This document shows, piece by piece, positions 10,291-21,689 of a DNA stretch of 64,000 bases. Every line of letters starts with the position of its first letter. Positions within the stretch are counted from its first letter, which is position 1. The DNA is taken from positions 1 to 64,000 of the forward strand of contig JAWZYV010016586.1 in the NCBI GenBank assembly GCA_038373885.1, read 5' to 3'. The notes beneath the pieces were generated by a model. It was given only the letters and a program-made list of their open reading frames with translations, was not told where the DNA came from and did no database searches. This DNA comes from Cheiracanthium punctorium (lineage: Eukaryota; Arthropoda; Arachnida; Araneae; Cheiracanthiidae). A program made the translations under genes and the position numbers.

Positions 10291-11908
10291 CAACATGATT
10301 TGAATCAGCAGATACAGCAGATTTACATGGTACATTAGAATATCTGTTATCAGAATTCATGCTGTCAAATAAATTATTAATGTTCCCAACAAATTCGGCT
10401 GTTTGATTAGGACATGCATCTGCATCACTTGCAACAGGGCAACTCGGACCAGCAGCAATAGAGTGACTAAAAATCTGAGAAGCAAGCTTCAATTTCTTCG
10501 GACTCATGCTTGTGGCATAAATATGTGCATCTGTAAATTTAGGGGCGACTCTAAAGTTAGCTTTCGAGTCAGCTTTATAGAAATCCTCAATGTCCTTCCA
10601 TGATGCGACTTAAAAGTTCCATTATCAGGATGCTTAAATTTGCAGTCATTTCTCTGCAGATTTTCTGATTTCAACAGATGGGGCATATCATAGTGTAAAA
10701 AATCTTCTTTCCATTATATTCGAAGTAGTGTTTCTCATCAGACACACCAAGGGAACGATACAGAGCTTGATTGATTGGACCTGAATTAAAAAATACCTTG
10801 ATCACAAACCATACCATTTACTCTAAAACCATAAAAGTAAACTTTGTCTATGATTTCTTTGACAGTATTTTCAAACCAACCCTCGGGAGAAGAGTTAGCT
10901 TGAAAATGGTAAGCAATAACCTACAAACAAGCAAAGGTAATTATAAATGATAATTTTGGTTAGACAAATACATTTAAAATATTATCTGAAAATTATATAT
11001 CGAAATAATTGATGAAAAAATAGATTAAAATAGATAAATAATGATGTGCTTCCAATGTCTTGTTATTTCTCTTAGCTTAAATACTACAGCATAAGTAGCA
11101 TGACAACATTTTCCATCTCTTTTGGCATACTGAAATCCATCAATAGCATCTAACTTGTGATTGTAGGTGAGGCTGTGTTGCAAAGACATTTCTTCAAGTA
11201 CCAGTACACATATTTTCTCTTCACCAGTCATTTTGGCTGCTTTCTTGGTCATGGCGTTGAAAAGAACTGGGCAAAACCCACCATCCTTTGCAACATCACC
11301 AACATATTTACGTAAAGTGCTCCTACATGGAAAAGCTAACTTTTTCCGTAAAATGTTATATGCAGAAGGAGACTGATGAAAAATCTGTAGAGCCAAAGTC
11401 TTTTCTCTTGGACTCCACCTTCTGCCTCTGCAATCTATTTTGCCAAATTTAATTTGAGGCATGACAAAGTTAAACTGATCTTCAGTCAACTTTTCTTTCA
11501 AAATAGCTTTCACACAGCTTTCAAATTCAGAAACTTCATTCTTCGTAAACAACTTCTTTAACTTAGAAACTTTACTTCTGAGTCTGCGAATTTTTTGTTT
11601 TAGGTGTCGGTTTATCACTTTTCATAACAACAGGCATTGAACACACAACTCCTGGTGCACTCATATATGGGGTCTCAAGGACCTTGCTACTGATGGTGGA
11701 AGTGCCAGGAAGTGACACATAGGATTAAGAAGAACTAGGTAGTTCTGTCTCTTCTCCCTCAGTATCAATAGGAACTGCAAATGGTATGAGACGAGTCCTC
11801 GAAGTACTCTTAAAAGCTGAATCGCTGAAGTCTGCTATTACTATAAGTAACCTTCAGTATTCTTATGTAATAGATCCGCCTTCAACTTTGTAAGCTAGAT
11901 TATCATCC

Positions 11909-13457
11909 TAAAAAGAAAACTAAGATTCTTAATTTATTAAATTCACAATAATTGCATAAAGTGAAATGTTGCATGGTGTAAAAATCATCATAAAAATGAG
12001 CCAAAATAAAAGCCAACTGCGCAGGGTTTCCACTATGATCATATTTTTAGTAAAATGCAAAAAACTGTACAAAAATAAAACAAGACATTTTCATTATTTG
12101 TTAAAAAGAAATCATGAAAAAATAGTGACCAGAATTGCTACATAAGATCGAACATAGCAAACAGGCAAAATTAAGTTCCCCAATGGAGGATAGAATGTAG
12201 AGAGAGACAAATGATAGGACGAATTGATAGGAGATCAGGAAACAAACCAGTAATTAGTGATTTATGTAACTATGCCAATGATGATGATGTGTGCATCTTA
12301 GGCGAAACAATGAAATTGTCATCCAAATAATTAATAATAAGAAAAAGGTAAATATATAAAAGAAATTTTGAAACAAAATTAAATAATGGAGATTTTTTTG
12401 TTGATAAATTTTAAGCATCCCAAGGTGCCCCACCAGGTGGTACAGCTTGGACAAAGTACAAGTTTGCTAAATATTTTGTAATTTCGTTCTATGAAGGATG
12501 TAAGATAAAAACTTAATTTAATAATGCAGGCAAAGGTTAAAATAATACTAGATAAAATTTTGACAATAACTGAGAAAAATAAAAAAAATTAGAAAAAGTT
12601 TCCAAGAACCACTCTCCTCTATATGAAGATTATTTAAGAAGATATGGATAAAGAAGGGAGTAATAACAAAGAAAATTGGGGAAGACGAAATGTCTATTAA
12701 ATACACAAAATATAAATATTAAAGATTAAATGTATGAATAATATTTTAAATTTCTGCTGTTTAAAAATACGATTGTACACTGAAAAAGAACTAAAACCAT
12801 AGTCAGCTTCACGCAAAAATGAATTAAAATATGTGTACCAAAAGTAGAGAAAAAAATAAAAAATTATTTATTTCCTTTTTTTTTTTTTTTTTTTTCCCGC
12901 TTCAAGTATAGAAGGGGAATTTCTTATTGGCATAGATCTTGGATGCCTTGGATCAATTAACTCTGGAAGTATGCTGTCTAAAGAAAGGAATTTTCATTTA
13001 TTTTCAATTTGATTTTGCAAAAATATTTAGTCTTTCTCAAATTTTTTTTCCCTCCCCTCTTTGTCCATAGTACAAATAAACAGTATTACCGATTTGTAAT
13101 ATTCAACTGGCCTTATACTTGATAGTAAAATTTGTGTTTCTTATTTATTTCTCCAATCCTACTTTCTTTTTTGTTGTACTCCCAAAATGTGCATTTTTGC
13201 TGTTTGATTACATCATCTGGTGTTCGCAATTCACATGTTTGTGGGGATTTTTCTATAAACTGAGTCAGAAAACTCACCGAGTGGCTGGGCTTCAAACAAT
13301 AAAAATCTGAGGCGGCCAACACATGATGACTTGTACATTTATTAAGTTATACACATTTTTTATGCACTTTTTTAAAATTTATTTAGATAGGATACTTCAA
13401 ATTCTGATACACAATTTTTTAAAATTTATATTTTAAAAAATTCTTGATTATTTTAAA
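11909..13457. other. unassigned AT-rich spacer
   Basis: Only short spurious reading frames and a T run at about 12871. If the P-element had a THAP exon it should lie here on the minus strand; none was seen. Confidence 0.4.
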
Positions 13458-13540
13458 AATGGGGTCGCCCAGCAGATTTCAACCCTCAAACTTCTGAATA
13501 GTAGGGTAGTGCAACCACTCAGCTATCGGTGCTCAGAAGC
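13458..13540 (-). other. tRNA-like sequence, possible SINE head
   Basis: On the minus strand ATAGCTGAGTGGTTG resembles a Pol III A box, and GGGTTGAAATCTGC about 40 bases on resembles a B box. The acceptor ends do not pair well, so a functional tRNA gene is unlikely. A 14-base direct repeat (GCTGTTTATATAAT twice) abuts it at 13540-13566. Confidence 0.35.
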
Positions 13541-14084
13541 TGTTTATATAATGCTGTTTATATAATCAGATTCTCACACCCAATTAGAATAGGTTTTTGA
13601 GTTATGCGAGATAAATGTTTCTCCATAGAACTTACTGTAATAATTTTTTTAGGTGTGTGTGTAAATAAACCGACTAGTCGCAGCCAGTTATCGCCACAAC
13701 ACTGCAAACGCCAACACCTGAAGTATGGTCACGTGTTTTCCATGTACCATCTCCACAAATGTATATACTTGAAGAATTTGTCAATTTCACTTCTTCATGT
13801 GCTGCAGAGTTCATTGAACTTTGAGAAACAGTATTGGAAGAAGTTCACAGTATCTTTATGGCTAAAGTTGTAGGTTTTTTTTAGAAACTGGTGGAGGTAA
13901 ACTCATAATGCCACAAAATAGCTTCATTGCTGCATATCCCATCCCATTTAGACCTACCTCATAGCATGTATGAAACGATAATTTATATCAGCAATTTTTG
14001 TATTCGTTTTTGTTGTTCTAGAGTTTTTGAACAAACACAATAAGGAACAGATTTTACAGTTTATGGAAATTTTTGAATATTGCT
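13541..14084. other. unassigned spacer
   Basis: No motif recognised; ends at the 5' truncation point of LINE copy B. Confidence 0.4.
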
Positions 14085-15586
14085 GTCAAGGATTCTATCA
14101 AATTTTTAGGTTTAAATTTTGACAAGAAACTTACATTTGCTAAACATATCTCGGACATCCGCAATAAATGCGAGAAAAAACTTAACATTTTAAAGGTTTT
14201 AACCAATACCTCTTAGGGGGCAGACCGTGATGCTCTCTTGCGGATCTACCATGCCGTCATCCGTTCAAAAATTGACTATGCAAGCTGCGTTTATGGATCG
14301 GCTTCTAAATCAGCACTAAAAAAACTTGACACTGTGCATCATACTGCACTACGCATATGCTCTGGAGCTTTTAGGACATCGCCTGTACATAGCCTTTACG
14401 TCACCTGTCATGAACCATCTCTCACTCTCATACGTCAGAAATTATCATTAAATACCTATTTTCGCATCCTTTCTCACTCTTCACATCCCTTAAAGGTTTC
14501 TCTAATAGACACCCAATTGGACCAGTTTTATGAAAATCGCCCTTCCTGCACTCCCCCCTTCGGACTTGGAATCCGTAGGAGTGTAGTCGGTACCCAATTG
14601 TAGGATGTTAATGCATCTACTTGTTCATTTCATGAAGTGCCACCATGGAGTAAATTGCAGATTTCCTACCTAGAACCATTCAAAGGCTTCACAAAACCAA
14701 ACACTGACCCCATAATATACCAACAGTTATTTCTAGACCATAAAAGCAAATATAGAAACTTCGACGAACTATATACTGACGGCTCAAAATCTCTTAATCA
14801 TGTTGGCTTTGCTTATGTACATCGAAATCATTCTTACAACTACACCCTACCTTCATTTTGCTCCATATTTACAGCCGAATTAATAGCTATTTATGAAAGC
14901 CTTCTTTACATCTCGAGAACAAATACCAAATATCTCATCATCTACTCTGACTCATTAAGTGTATTAGAGAATCTGAAATCCAGCGCACTCACTCATAGTT
15001 ATATTTTAAAAGTCCTACGCATGCACAAGAGACTCATGAACCGTGGATGCAACATCCTCTACTGCTGGTAACCTAGCCATACTGGGATTCTTGGAAACAA
15101 GATAGCTGATTCTTTGGCCATTCTACATTCCCATATAATTGCGATCTACCTTATACTGATATAAAATCTGGCATCTCTTCCCTAACAAAAGGCACTTAAG
15201 TGAAACCCTAAACAAACTTCACTCTATCCGGCCGGCCCTTACCCACTGGTCCACTCAACCATACCGCATGCATGATGTTATTCTGACTCGTCTTCGCATT
15301 GGCCATACAAGGCTTACCCATAAGTACCTTCTATTGGGTGAACCTGCTCCAGAATGCCCTCATTGTCATACTCATCTTACTATACATCATCTTTTAACCT
15401 CTTGCTCTGCTTTTAAAACCTTTTACCTAAATTATTTTAATTGTTCTCATCCCAGACTTGACGACCTTTTGGGTGAAACCCCTCACCATCACTTGTTTTT
15501 ATTCCTTCAACGGGCTAACATTCTTTTCTCGGTGTGAATTGTCTGCACTTGTCTGAATTGTATCTGGATGGAACCCCCATCCAGAT
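14085..15586 (+). mobile_element. LINE copy B, 5'- and 3'-truncated
   Basis: Begins inside ORF2 after the reverse transcriptase core (AAATTTTTAGG block) and runs through the RNase H domain to the stop at 15536-15538. It ends within the 3'-UTR stem-loop (ATCTGGATGG...CCATCCAGAT), where the 5' end of copy C starts at once. The (CCAA)n tail is missing. Confidence 0.85.
14090..15538 (+). pseudogene. LINE B ORF2 C-terminal part: thumb and RNase H
   Basis: Covers ADRDALLRIYHAVIRSK, KLDTVHHTALRICSGAFRTSP, RNase H words YTDGSKSLNHVGFAY, FTAELIAIYESL and IYSDSLSVLENL, and the C-terminal ECPHCHTHL...LTSCSAF zinc-like tail. Nonsense codons at about 14215 (Trp to stop) and 14601, a lost base at about 15068 and damage at 15110-15210 disable it. 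RNase H would remove the RNA strand after first-strand synthesis. Confidence 0.8.
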
Positions 15587-16130
15587 CCCTCAGGGGAAAA
15601 ACCTACTTTAGGTTTTTACGGGTGTCGCAATCCCGGGGCCCCAGCGATCTTTCGCTTTTCTATGTCCTACCCTCCTCTTCTCTTAGCTATCTCCTTCCTT
15701 TTCCCCTAGTTTCCTCTGTGGAGGTGAAGGCCCCCCTTTAGAAGCTGCGGTCGCCCTGTGCTGTCAGCTTCTATTGGCGGAAAACTACCCACGTGTTGGC
15801 CGTGCGTGGAGACCCGTATCCCCGGAAATGGGGACACGGGTCTCCACAGACACGGGAGAAACCTCAACACATTGCTTTGGCCTCGGCTTCGGGTAAACGG
15901 GAGGTATACAGCGTTCCCCTGTATATCAATCGGTTGGTGGTACAGATTTCGGTCAACTGCTAGGGATCAAGCAATCGGACATCTACTGGCCACGTCGTTA
16001 AGGGTGGACGCTGCCTAAGGGATGTACTGAGCGCGTATAGACCCGATTAGCACTGGTGTGCAATTGCACACCCCCTCGTTAGGCTCCGTGATGGGTGGTG
16101 CGGTCGGGTCTGAATCTCAATTCCCCCAAC

Positions 16131-17610
16131 ATGGCTATGAAAAATTCTTTATCAAACGTCAATGTTCCGCATACCTTAAATCCACTGTCCACTCCTAATG
16201 CAAACACTGATGCACAACTTTCACATATGAACGCTCGATTCTTCATCATCCACTATGTTGAAGGTACCTTTAACCCTCTGAGCGTCTTGGAAATGGGCCA
16301 ATGATGTAAAGTTGTTTTCACTGCAAAATTTTCATGCAGCTTTAAAATTATTTAAAAAATAAAATTTTGATAGGAAGATTTGCAATTATTAAAAAGTGAA
16401 CTCTTAAAATACCCATAAGCTTTAATATCTAAATATATTTTATGATGCCTTGGTGTTATATATAATTTAAATTATAGATGCATTGCAGTGAAAACTGGAA
16501 TGAAGTGAACGGGATTTTACGTCTCAGCCGCTTGGAGGGTTAATGAAACATCACCATTCTTAATACACAAATGTATAACAGACAATGTAGGAGAAGTCAA
16601 AAAAGTTAAAAAACTACGATCTGGAGACCTATTAGTTGAAGTATCAAGCAATAGACAAGCATCCAAAATAATGAAGATTAAAAACTTTGGCCTAAAACCT
16701 TTTACAGTGACACCCCACACATCCCTAAATATCTCGCGAGGAGTCGTATCAGAACCCGAACTTTTGCACTGCTCTGAAGCTGAAATATTAGAAAATCTCA
16801 GAGACGAAAAAGTATGTGCTGTGTGCCGAATAACTATTCGACGCAATAATCAAACAATCAACACTAAACATATTGTCCTAACTTTTCAGTCACCCACTAT
16901 TCCAACCCATATCAAAGCTGGCTATCTATTATGTCCCGTAAGACCATACATACCAAATCCTATCCGTTGCTTCCAGTGTCAAAAGTTCGGTCATACTAAA
17001 ACCTCCTGTCGTGGGTCACCGGCCTGCGCTCGTTGTGGTGCCTCTGACCACGACAGTGACACCTGCTCTGCAGCTGCTAAATGTGTCAACTGTAAACAGG
17101 AACATCCATCATATTCCAAGTCATGCCCTAAATGGGCATTTGAAAAAGAAATCCAATCAATTCGTGCTACATAAAGAATCTCATACCCTGAAGCTCGTAA
17201 AATAATAGAAGCTCGCACACCAAAACCTGTCCTGTCCTATGCAACAATAGTGAAATCTACGAAATCAATAGCCATTCAAACCGACTCTCCATCAAATATT
17301 TCCACCATCAATACCTTAACAAGTAAACAAAGTACTCTTAAACAAAACAAACCTTGCTCTACATCTCCAAAATCTCCACCAAAGAAAAAGGTAACAAGTA
17401 ATAGCTCTACCCAAATCAGACCACAGCTTAGTAAAACAGCTACGTACAAATTAAAATATAACAAATTTAGCAAGAAAAAAGTACCTCCACAGCCACATAT
17501 TGATGACACAATCTTAAAACTAGATCCATCAGAATCAGACATCAGTGATTCGATGGAACAGGAAGAAGTAAAACTGCCTGATATCTCTGCAGGGATTACA
17601 AAGGAGCATG
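16131..17610 (+). pseudogene. LINE C ORF1, interrupted by MITE
   Basis: ATG at 16131 (MAMKNSL). After NARFFIIHYVEGTF it is split by the 16274-16539 insertion and resumes NETSPFLIHKC..., SEPELLHCSEAEILENL, then three CCHC knuckles: RCFQCQKFGHTKTSC, CARCGASDHDSDTC, KCVNCKQEHPSYSKSC. One nonsense codon at 17172 (Gln to TAA) precedes a Lys/Ser-rich tail. Apart from the insertion and that stop, the frame is preserved. Confidence 0.85.
16274..16539. mobile_element. piggyBac-like MITE, 266 bp
   Basis: Begins CCCTCTGAGCGTC and ends as the inverse of CCCTCCAAGCGGC. It is bordered by TTAA on both sides (16270-16273 and 16540-16543), the piggyBac target. Removing it and one TTAA restores the ORF1 sequence seen in copies A and E (GGTACCTTTAA then GAAACATC). 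There is no coding content. Confidence 0.85.
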
Positions 17611-17655
17611 TCCTTTTTGGACCTTGTGCCAATAAACACCAACCAACCAACCAAC

Positions 17656-18277
17656 GTCAGTAGATTCATCTATTTGGAGAGAAAATTAATTGTGTTGGAT
17701 GCGAATAACCAGAGATTCTTTCACATCATTTGACATGTCAACTATCTGTCTCTTGACAGTATTGTTTGATAGTGGCACTGAAGATATAAGTTTTACTTTC
17801 TTCAATAAACAATATCGCTAACACAAGATTTTATGAGGGTTTCTGCAATGGTATGAGTTTTGCCATCGATAACTTACCAACAAAGAAGCTTTTAGTGAGT
17901 TTTCATTAATTTTTTCTGTATGTGTTTTCATGCAGTGTTGAGAAGCATCTAATTCAGTGCCCTTCCTTTTGAAAAAATCAATCTCTTTAGTATGGAGGTT
18001 AGGGGGGTACCCTCAAAATGACGACGCAATTTAACTGGAACCATCGAACTGTTCGGAAGGACTCATGTGCAAATTACACACTGAGCTTTACCCTCCTCTA
18101 TCTCGATAAAGCCCATTTTTAAATAACTTTCATTGTACTTGCGCTTTTTAGTTATTCCACTTCCGCAGGGTACTGCAACTAATCGAGAACTTGCAGAGTT
18201 TTCGCTTAATAAATCTGGCTGTGGTGCTTAATGTGACTGTTCTTCATTTGGCCGTCCTCCTTCATCATTAATTTCAA
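17656..18277. other. unassigned spacer
   Basis: No gene or element recognised between LINE C and the minus-strand LINE scrap. Confidence 0.4.
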
Positions 18278-18440
18278 CTGGGAGCTTTCACCTCCAAAGA
18301 GGAAACCACACCGGGAGTGAAAGGGAAGAACAGACCTGAGAGGAGGGTAAGTAACAGAGAAGCGAAAGACTGGTATTTATCACTGGGGCCACGGGATTGC
18401 AACACCCATGAAAACCTTAAGAAGGTCTTCCCCCCGAGGG
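18278..18440 (-). mobile_element. LINE 5'-UTR fragment, minus strand, divergent subfamily
   Basis: Read on the minus strand from 18440: CCCTCGGGGGGAAGACC, then GGGTGTTGCAATCCCGTGGC and AGAGGAAAGCTCCCAG-like words, aligning with the first 160 bases of copies C, E and F at perhaps 75-80% by eye. Similarity fades at about 18278. It preserves the second 5' hairpin with compensating changes. Confidence 0.65.
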
Positions 18441-19411
18441 TTAGTTATTGTGGGAAAAATCAACTTTTTTACGTATGTAAATTTTATGAAAAATTACTAA
18501 TGTTGTGAATTGGGTAATTTCACATGATGTCACAGCATGGCGAATACATATATCACATGATCTAGTCGAGCTCCATCATGTGCTACTAGTCAGTTTGTTT
18601 TGGTCTAACAGTCAGCAGACAGCTCATGGTGGTTGAAAGTAGTTTTTTTAAGCCTTGTTAATCAATATAATAGATCGAATAGAAATAAAAAGGACTTACA
18701 AAAGAGTTTTAAAACATGTTAATAAAGATATTTAAGTTGAGTAGTCAGTTTTGTAAATATATTATTATTATTTTGTAAAAAGGTATACAGTTTAAACTAG
18801 CGAAAGAAATTGCAATACCTTTTTGCTAGAGTTGGGATGTTAAAGTTTTATTTAGAGTATGATTAAAGTTTTATTTTTCCTTTCGTCTTTATGTTCACAA
18901 TCTTTCTAATACACCTGATTAGTATGCATTACACATAGTGCTTAACACACACACATAGTGTAGCATAGTTTTTTTTAACCATATGATTTCTCGTAGCGTG
19001 CTAAAACATTTGTGTTAAGGCATTATTGTTTCACAGGTGCTATATACAAGAATGTTGAATAGCTCATGGCACACCTATGGATATAACAAATAATTGATAT
19101 AAACAATTGCATTGCATAAAATTGTTTAATTTATAAAACAATTTTATGCAATGCAAAAATATTTTTTATGTATGATTCATTTCAGCTTATGTATTACATA
19201 TACTTTTTTTTATTTAATCAAAATTTATTAATTTATTAGGATTATTTAAATAAGTGTTTTATGATTTGCATCCATTCCATTTTTGCTAAAATTAGTTGTA
19301 TAAGTATGATGAGTATTAAAATCTTTAGTTATCATCTTCCTCTAATGTTGATACATCATGAATAATTGTTTCTATTTTAATTAGTGGTGGATTAAAGTTT
19401 GTTAAGAGTTG
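18441..19411. other. unassigned AT-rich spacer
   Basis: Includes a small inverted repeat around 19110-19160 (ATTGCATAAAATTGTTT / AAACAATTTTATGCAAT). No coding signal. Confidence 0.4.
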
Positions 19412-20052
19412 CTATAAAAATACTTCATTAAAATTATGAAAAAGAGTATAGGATATCTGGCCTTCAAAATACTTGAATGTTTTATTTCTTGAGATTGCTC
19501 TCTCAATATGAACCAGCAAACGGGACATAGTCTTATTTTCTGCTCTTTCCGTTATAGAAAACTGTGTTTTATCAGATAAAAATAAGGATTGTGCAAGATT
19601 GCAACCAATATTTTTCAGCTCTTTTGAAATTGTGAACCCTTTATCTGCCAAAACTACATCATCCTTGTCTAATAATTTTAAAATATCACTTGGGCAGAAA
19701 AGTTCTTTATCAGATACACTACCACACCATAACTCAGAAATAAATGAAAATGCACCATATGGGGCAATTCCAATTAGTGCTTTTGCAGTGTTTGCATTTT
19801 TGTAATTACTGAAAGTTAATGTTGTTTGGTGGGCTGTACGGCTGCTCCACTTCAAACTCAGTACAATCAATAATGACTCTACAATTAGGATAAGAGTCTT
19901 AAAGACGGGTGGCATGTATTCATCTACTTGATGATGAATGGCCATATAGCCACTGTTTTTAGTTTGTTGTAGATCAGTGTAGTTACTTGATTGAACACCC
20001 TAGATGGATTGCAATGTGAAACCTATTTGAAGAAAAGAAAAAAATGTATATG

Positions 20053-20085
<33 letters not shown>

Positions 20086-20546
20086 GTTACTTAAGCTATT
20101 CCATTGCATATTATGGAAAAAAATATATATATATTAGAAGAATAAAAATAAAATCTTACTTTAAAAATATATGCTAAAATATCTAATGCGGCACCTTTTC
20201 TCAGTCTAAACATAAAAAGAAAAAACTGCTGAAGGGGTGAAAGTTTCTGCTCCCTTTCGGAAAGTAAATTTTCACTTAAATTTAAAAATTTGTAAATCAT
20301 GAAGAAAGTTTCCTTACTAAATCCAGTAAAGGATTTAATTTCATCAGTACTCATCAACTCAGGAGAAAAGTTTTTTTCTAATTGTGATTCCAGATTTCCA
20401 ATAATTGCATATTTCTTTGCTAATTTGTCGATGAGTTCAGAAAAACCAACTTCAGTCTGTGTAGCCTGTGTCTGCATTGAATTACTGCTTTCATTTCCAA
20501 ATAGATGCTCTTCTGGCTGTTCATTCCTAAAAATAAATAAAACCAC
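19412..20546 (-). pseudogene. IS5/HARBI-type DDE transposase (DDE_Tnp_4-like)
   Basis: The N-terminal exon-like piece, 20546-20160, carries a helix-turn-helix segment: ELMSTDEIKSFTGFSKETF and LSPLQQFFLFMFRLRKGAALDILAYIFKV. It ends near a GTAAGA-like donor at about 20160. The C-terminal piece, 19945-19412, has HQTTLTFSNYKNANTAKALIG, PYGAFSFISELWCGSVSDKE, VVLADKGFTI (catalytic Asp) and LLVHIERAISRNKTFKYF (catalytic Glu). The first Asp region, expected as IDCTE just before RTAHQTT, is degraded. The gap 19946-20090 could be an intron ending near the TC/TA microsatellite. Stops and short length indicate decay. Confidence 0.75.
20053..20085. repeat. (TC)n(TA)n microsatellite
   Basis: About nine TC units followed by about eight TA units. 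Confidence 0.9.
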
Positions 20547-20559
20547 TTTATTAACTTAC

Positions 20560-21420
20560 TAAAATTTTGCTTTTGCTTTGTTGCAATATAATATATAACT
20601 GTGATACTTTATATTTGGAAGCTCGATGTTGTGTCACTGGATGCATAACTAATACTTCTACTTCATTTTCCAAAATGTTTGTAATTTCCCCAGCGATTCT
20701 GAAAATTACAAATATAATAAGAAACAAACAAAATACTAAAAGCTTTGGAGATAAGAATGATTTTGATGATGTTAGAAATCTATATTTCTTTATAATACGC
20801 CCAGCAATAACTTTGTCTTTTTGTTTTCTTAAGCTTCTGTACCTTTCAGATAATTCACATCTGATAGTTTCATCAACAAAAAACGGCATTACTCTCCCTC
20901 TCAAGAAAACTTTCAATTTACTTTTTGATGTGCCAGGCATTACTGGTTTATTTTTTTCCCAATAGTCAACAATATTTTTTTCTATATTTATCTGCCTTCC
21001 GTTTCAACAATTTGTTTTCATTTTCAACTTTTTTTAACCTCCTGTAAGCAGAAGCCCTGTCTTTACTTGTTGATGCAGAGCTTGTTCTACAATCTGTTAT
21101 GCTTTGGATATTGGAGAATTCATCATCATTATTAATTGAGGTTGATGGATTTTCATGCATCTGCACAGTGTTTTCTAGCTTATTTCTACTTCTACAGTTT
21201 TTTTGGTTATACCTCCAAGTATTTCGCTGTGCTCTATGTTCTGACAGTCATATCACTAACCATTTTTATTTTTCCTAATTCTTTTGCTTTTAAACATATC
21301 TGGTGATTAAGTTCCTTAAGCTTTTCTGTTTATCAGCATCTTCTTTAATTTTCTCCCTTCTTTTTTTATTTTCAGTTTCTCTTCTCTACTCATTGTTCTT
21401 TTACCCATATTTTTAATTAA
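20560..21420 (-). pseudogene. uncharacterised ORFs upstream of the HARBI-type transposase
   Basis: Minus-strand pieces read, in order from 21420: a Lys/Arg-rich start MGKRTMSREEKL, the words EHRAQRNTWRYNQKN (about 21245-21195), a Ser-rich segment with RLKKVENENKLLKRKADKYRKKY (21166-20966, coiled coil), and MPGTSKSKLKVFLRGRVM...SELYRSL-like text ending SKSFLSPKL (20940-20770). The style (basic start, coiled coil, short basic repeat) recalls unclassified invertebrate transposon proteins. Whether it belongs to the same element as 19412-20546 is not known. Several frameshifts. Confidence 0.4.
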
Positions 21421-21651
21421 GTCTAAAAAACTGAACAAGGCTCAAAATGAAAATTCAATACACCCAAAACTGTTCTTTTAAAATACTCACTGGGAAATTT
21501 CTATATATTTAATGACAAATAACTCACATCTTTATCGCTAAGTATTTTTAAAAATAAATTAAAAGAACTTTTTAAGCATATTACTCTTTCTTTATTCTGA
21601 TATGTTTAAGATCAATATTTTTGATTACTAACACAAAAAGTTTAATATTTG

Positions 21652-21689
<38 letters not shown>

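Larger units (their letters stand above)
9290..11908 (-). pseudogene. P-element / THAP9-like transposase, decayed
   Basis: Read on the minus strand, fragments follow the order of a P-element transposase. First a linker from about 11908, just after a TTTTTAG splice-acceptor-like site. Then 11618-11025 has a coiled-coil-like leucine/lysine segment, SPREKTLALQIF, SPSAYNILRKKLAFP, CVLVLEEMSLQHSL and LDAIDGFQ. About 10930-10690 gives the GTP-insertion-type region with VCDQG, NQALYRSLGV and KHYFEYNGKKIFY, then MPHLLKSENL. 10507-10283 gives MSPKKLKLASQIFSHS and FDSMNS. 10100-9823 gives LTLNAVIELWDEL and MTKRLNQDPLKN. A last piece near 9560 has SCETCKNLLVG. At least four stops or frameshifts and a roughly 180-bp insertion break it. 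The motif expected as DEM reads EEM here. The N-terminal THAP domain was not found upstream. Confidence 0.75.
15587..17655 (+). mobile_element. LINE copy C, ORF2-less deletion derivative
   Basis: Has the 5' end (CCCTCAGGGG), 5' UTR and ORF1, then jumps at about 17607 from the end of ORF1 directly into the extreme 3' end (ATGTCCTTTTTGGACCTTGT) and the (CCAA)n tail. All of ORF2, about 3.6 kb, is absent. It keeps both termini, so it could have been mobilised in trans. A piggyBac-like MITE interrupts ORF1. Confidence 0.85.

Noticed and set aside
12254..13322. Several open stretches of 60-70 codons
   Set aside because: Low-complexity AT-rich text with no motif, no splice context and no supporting neighbours.
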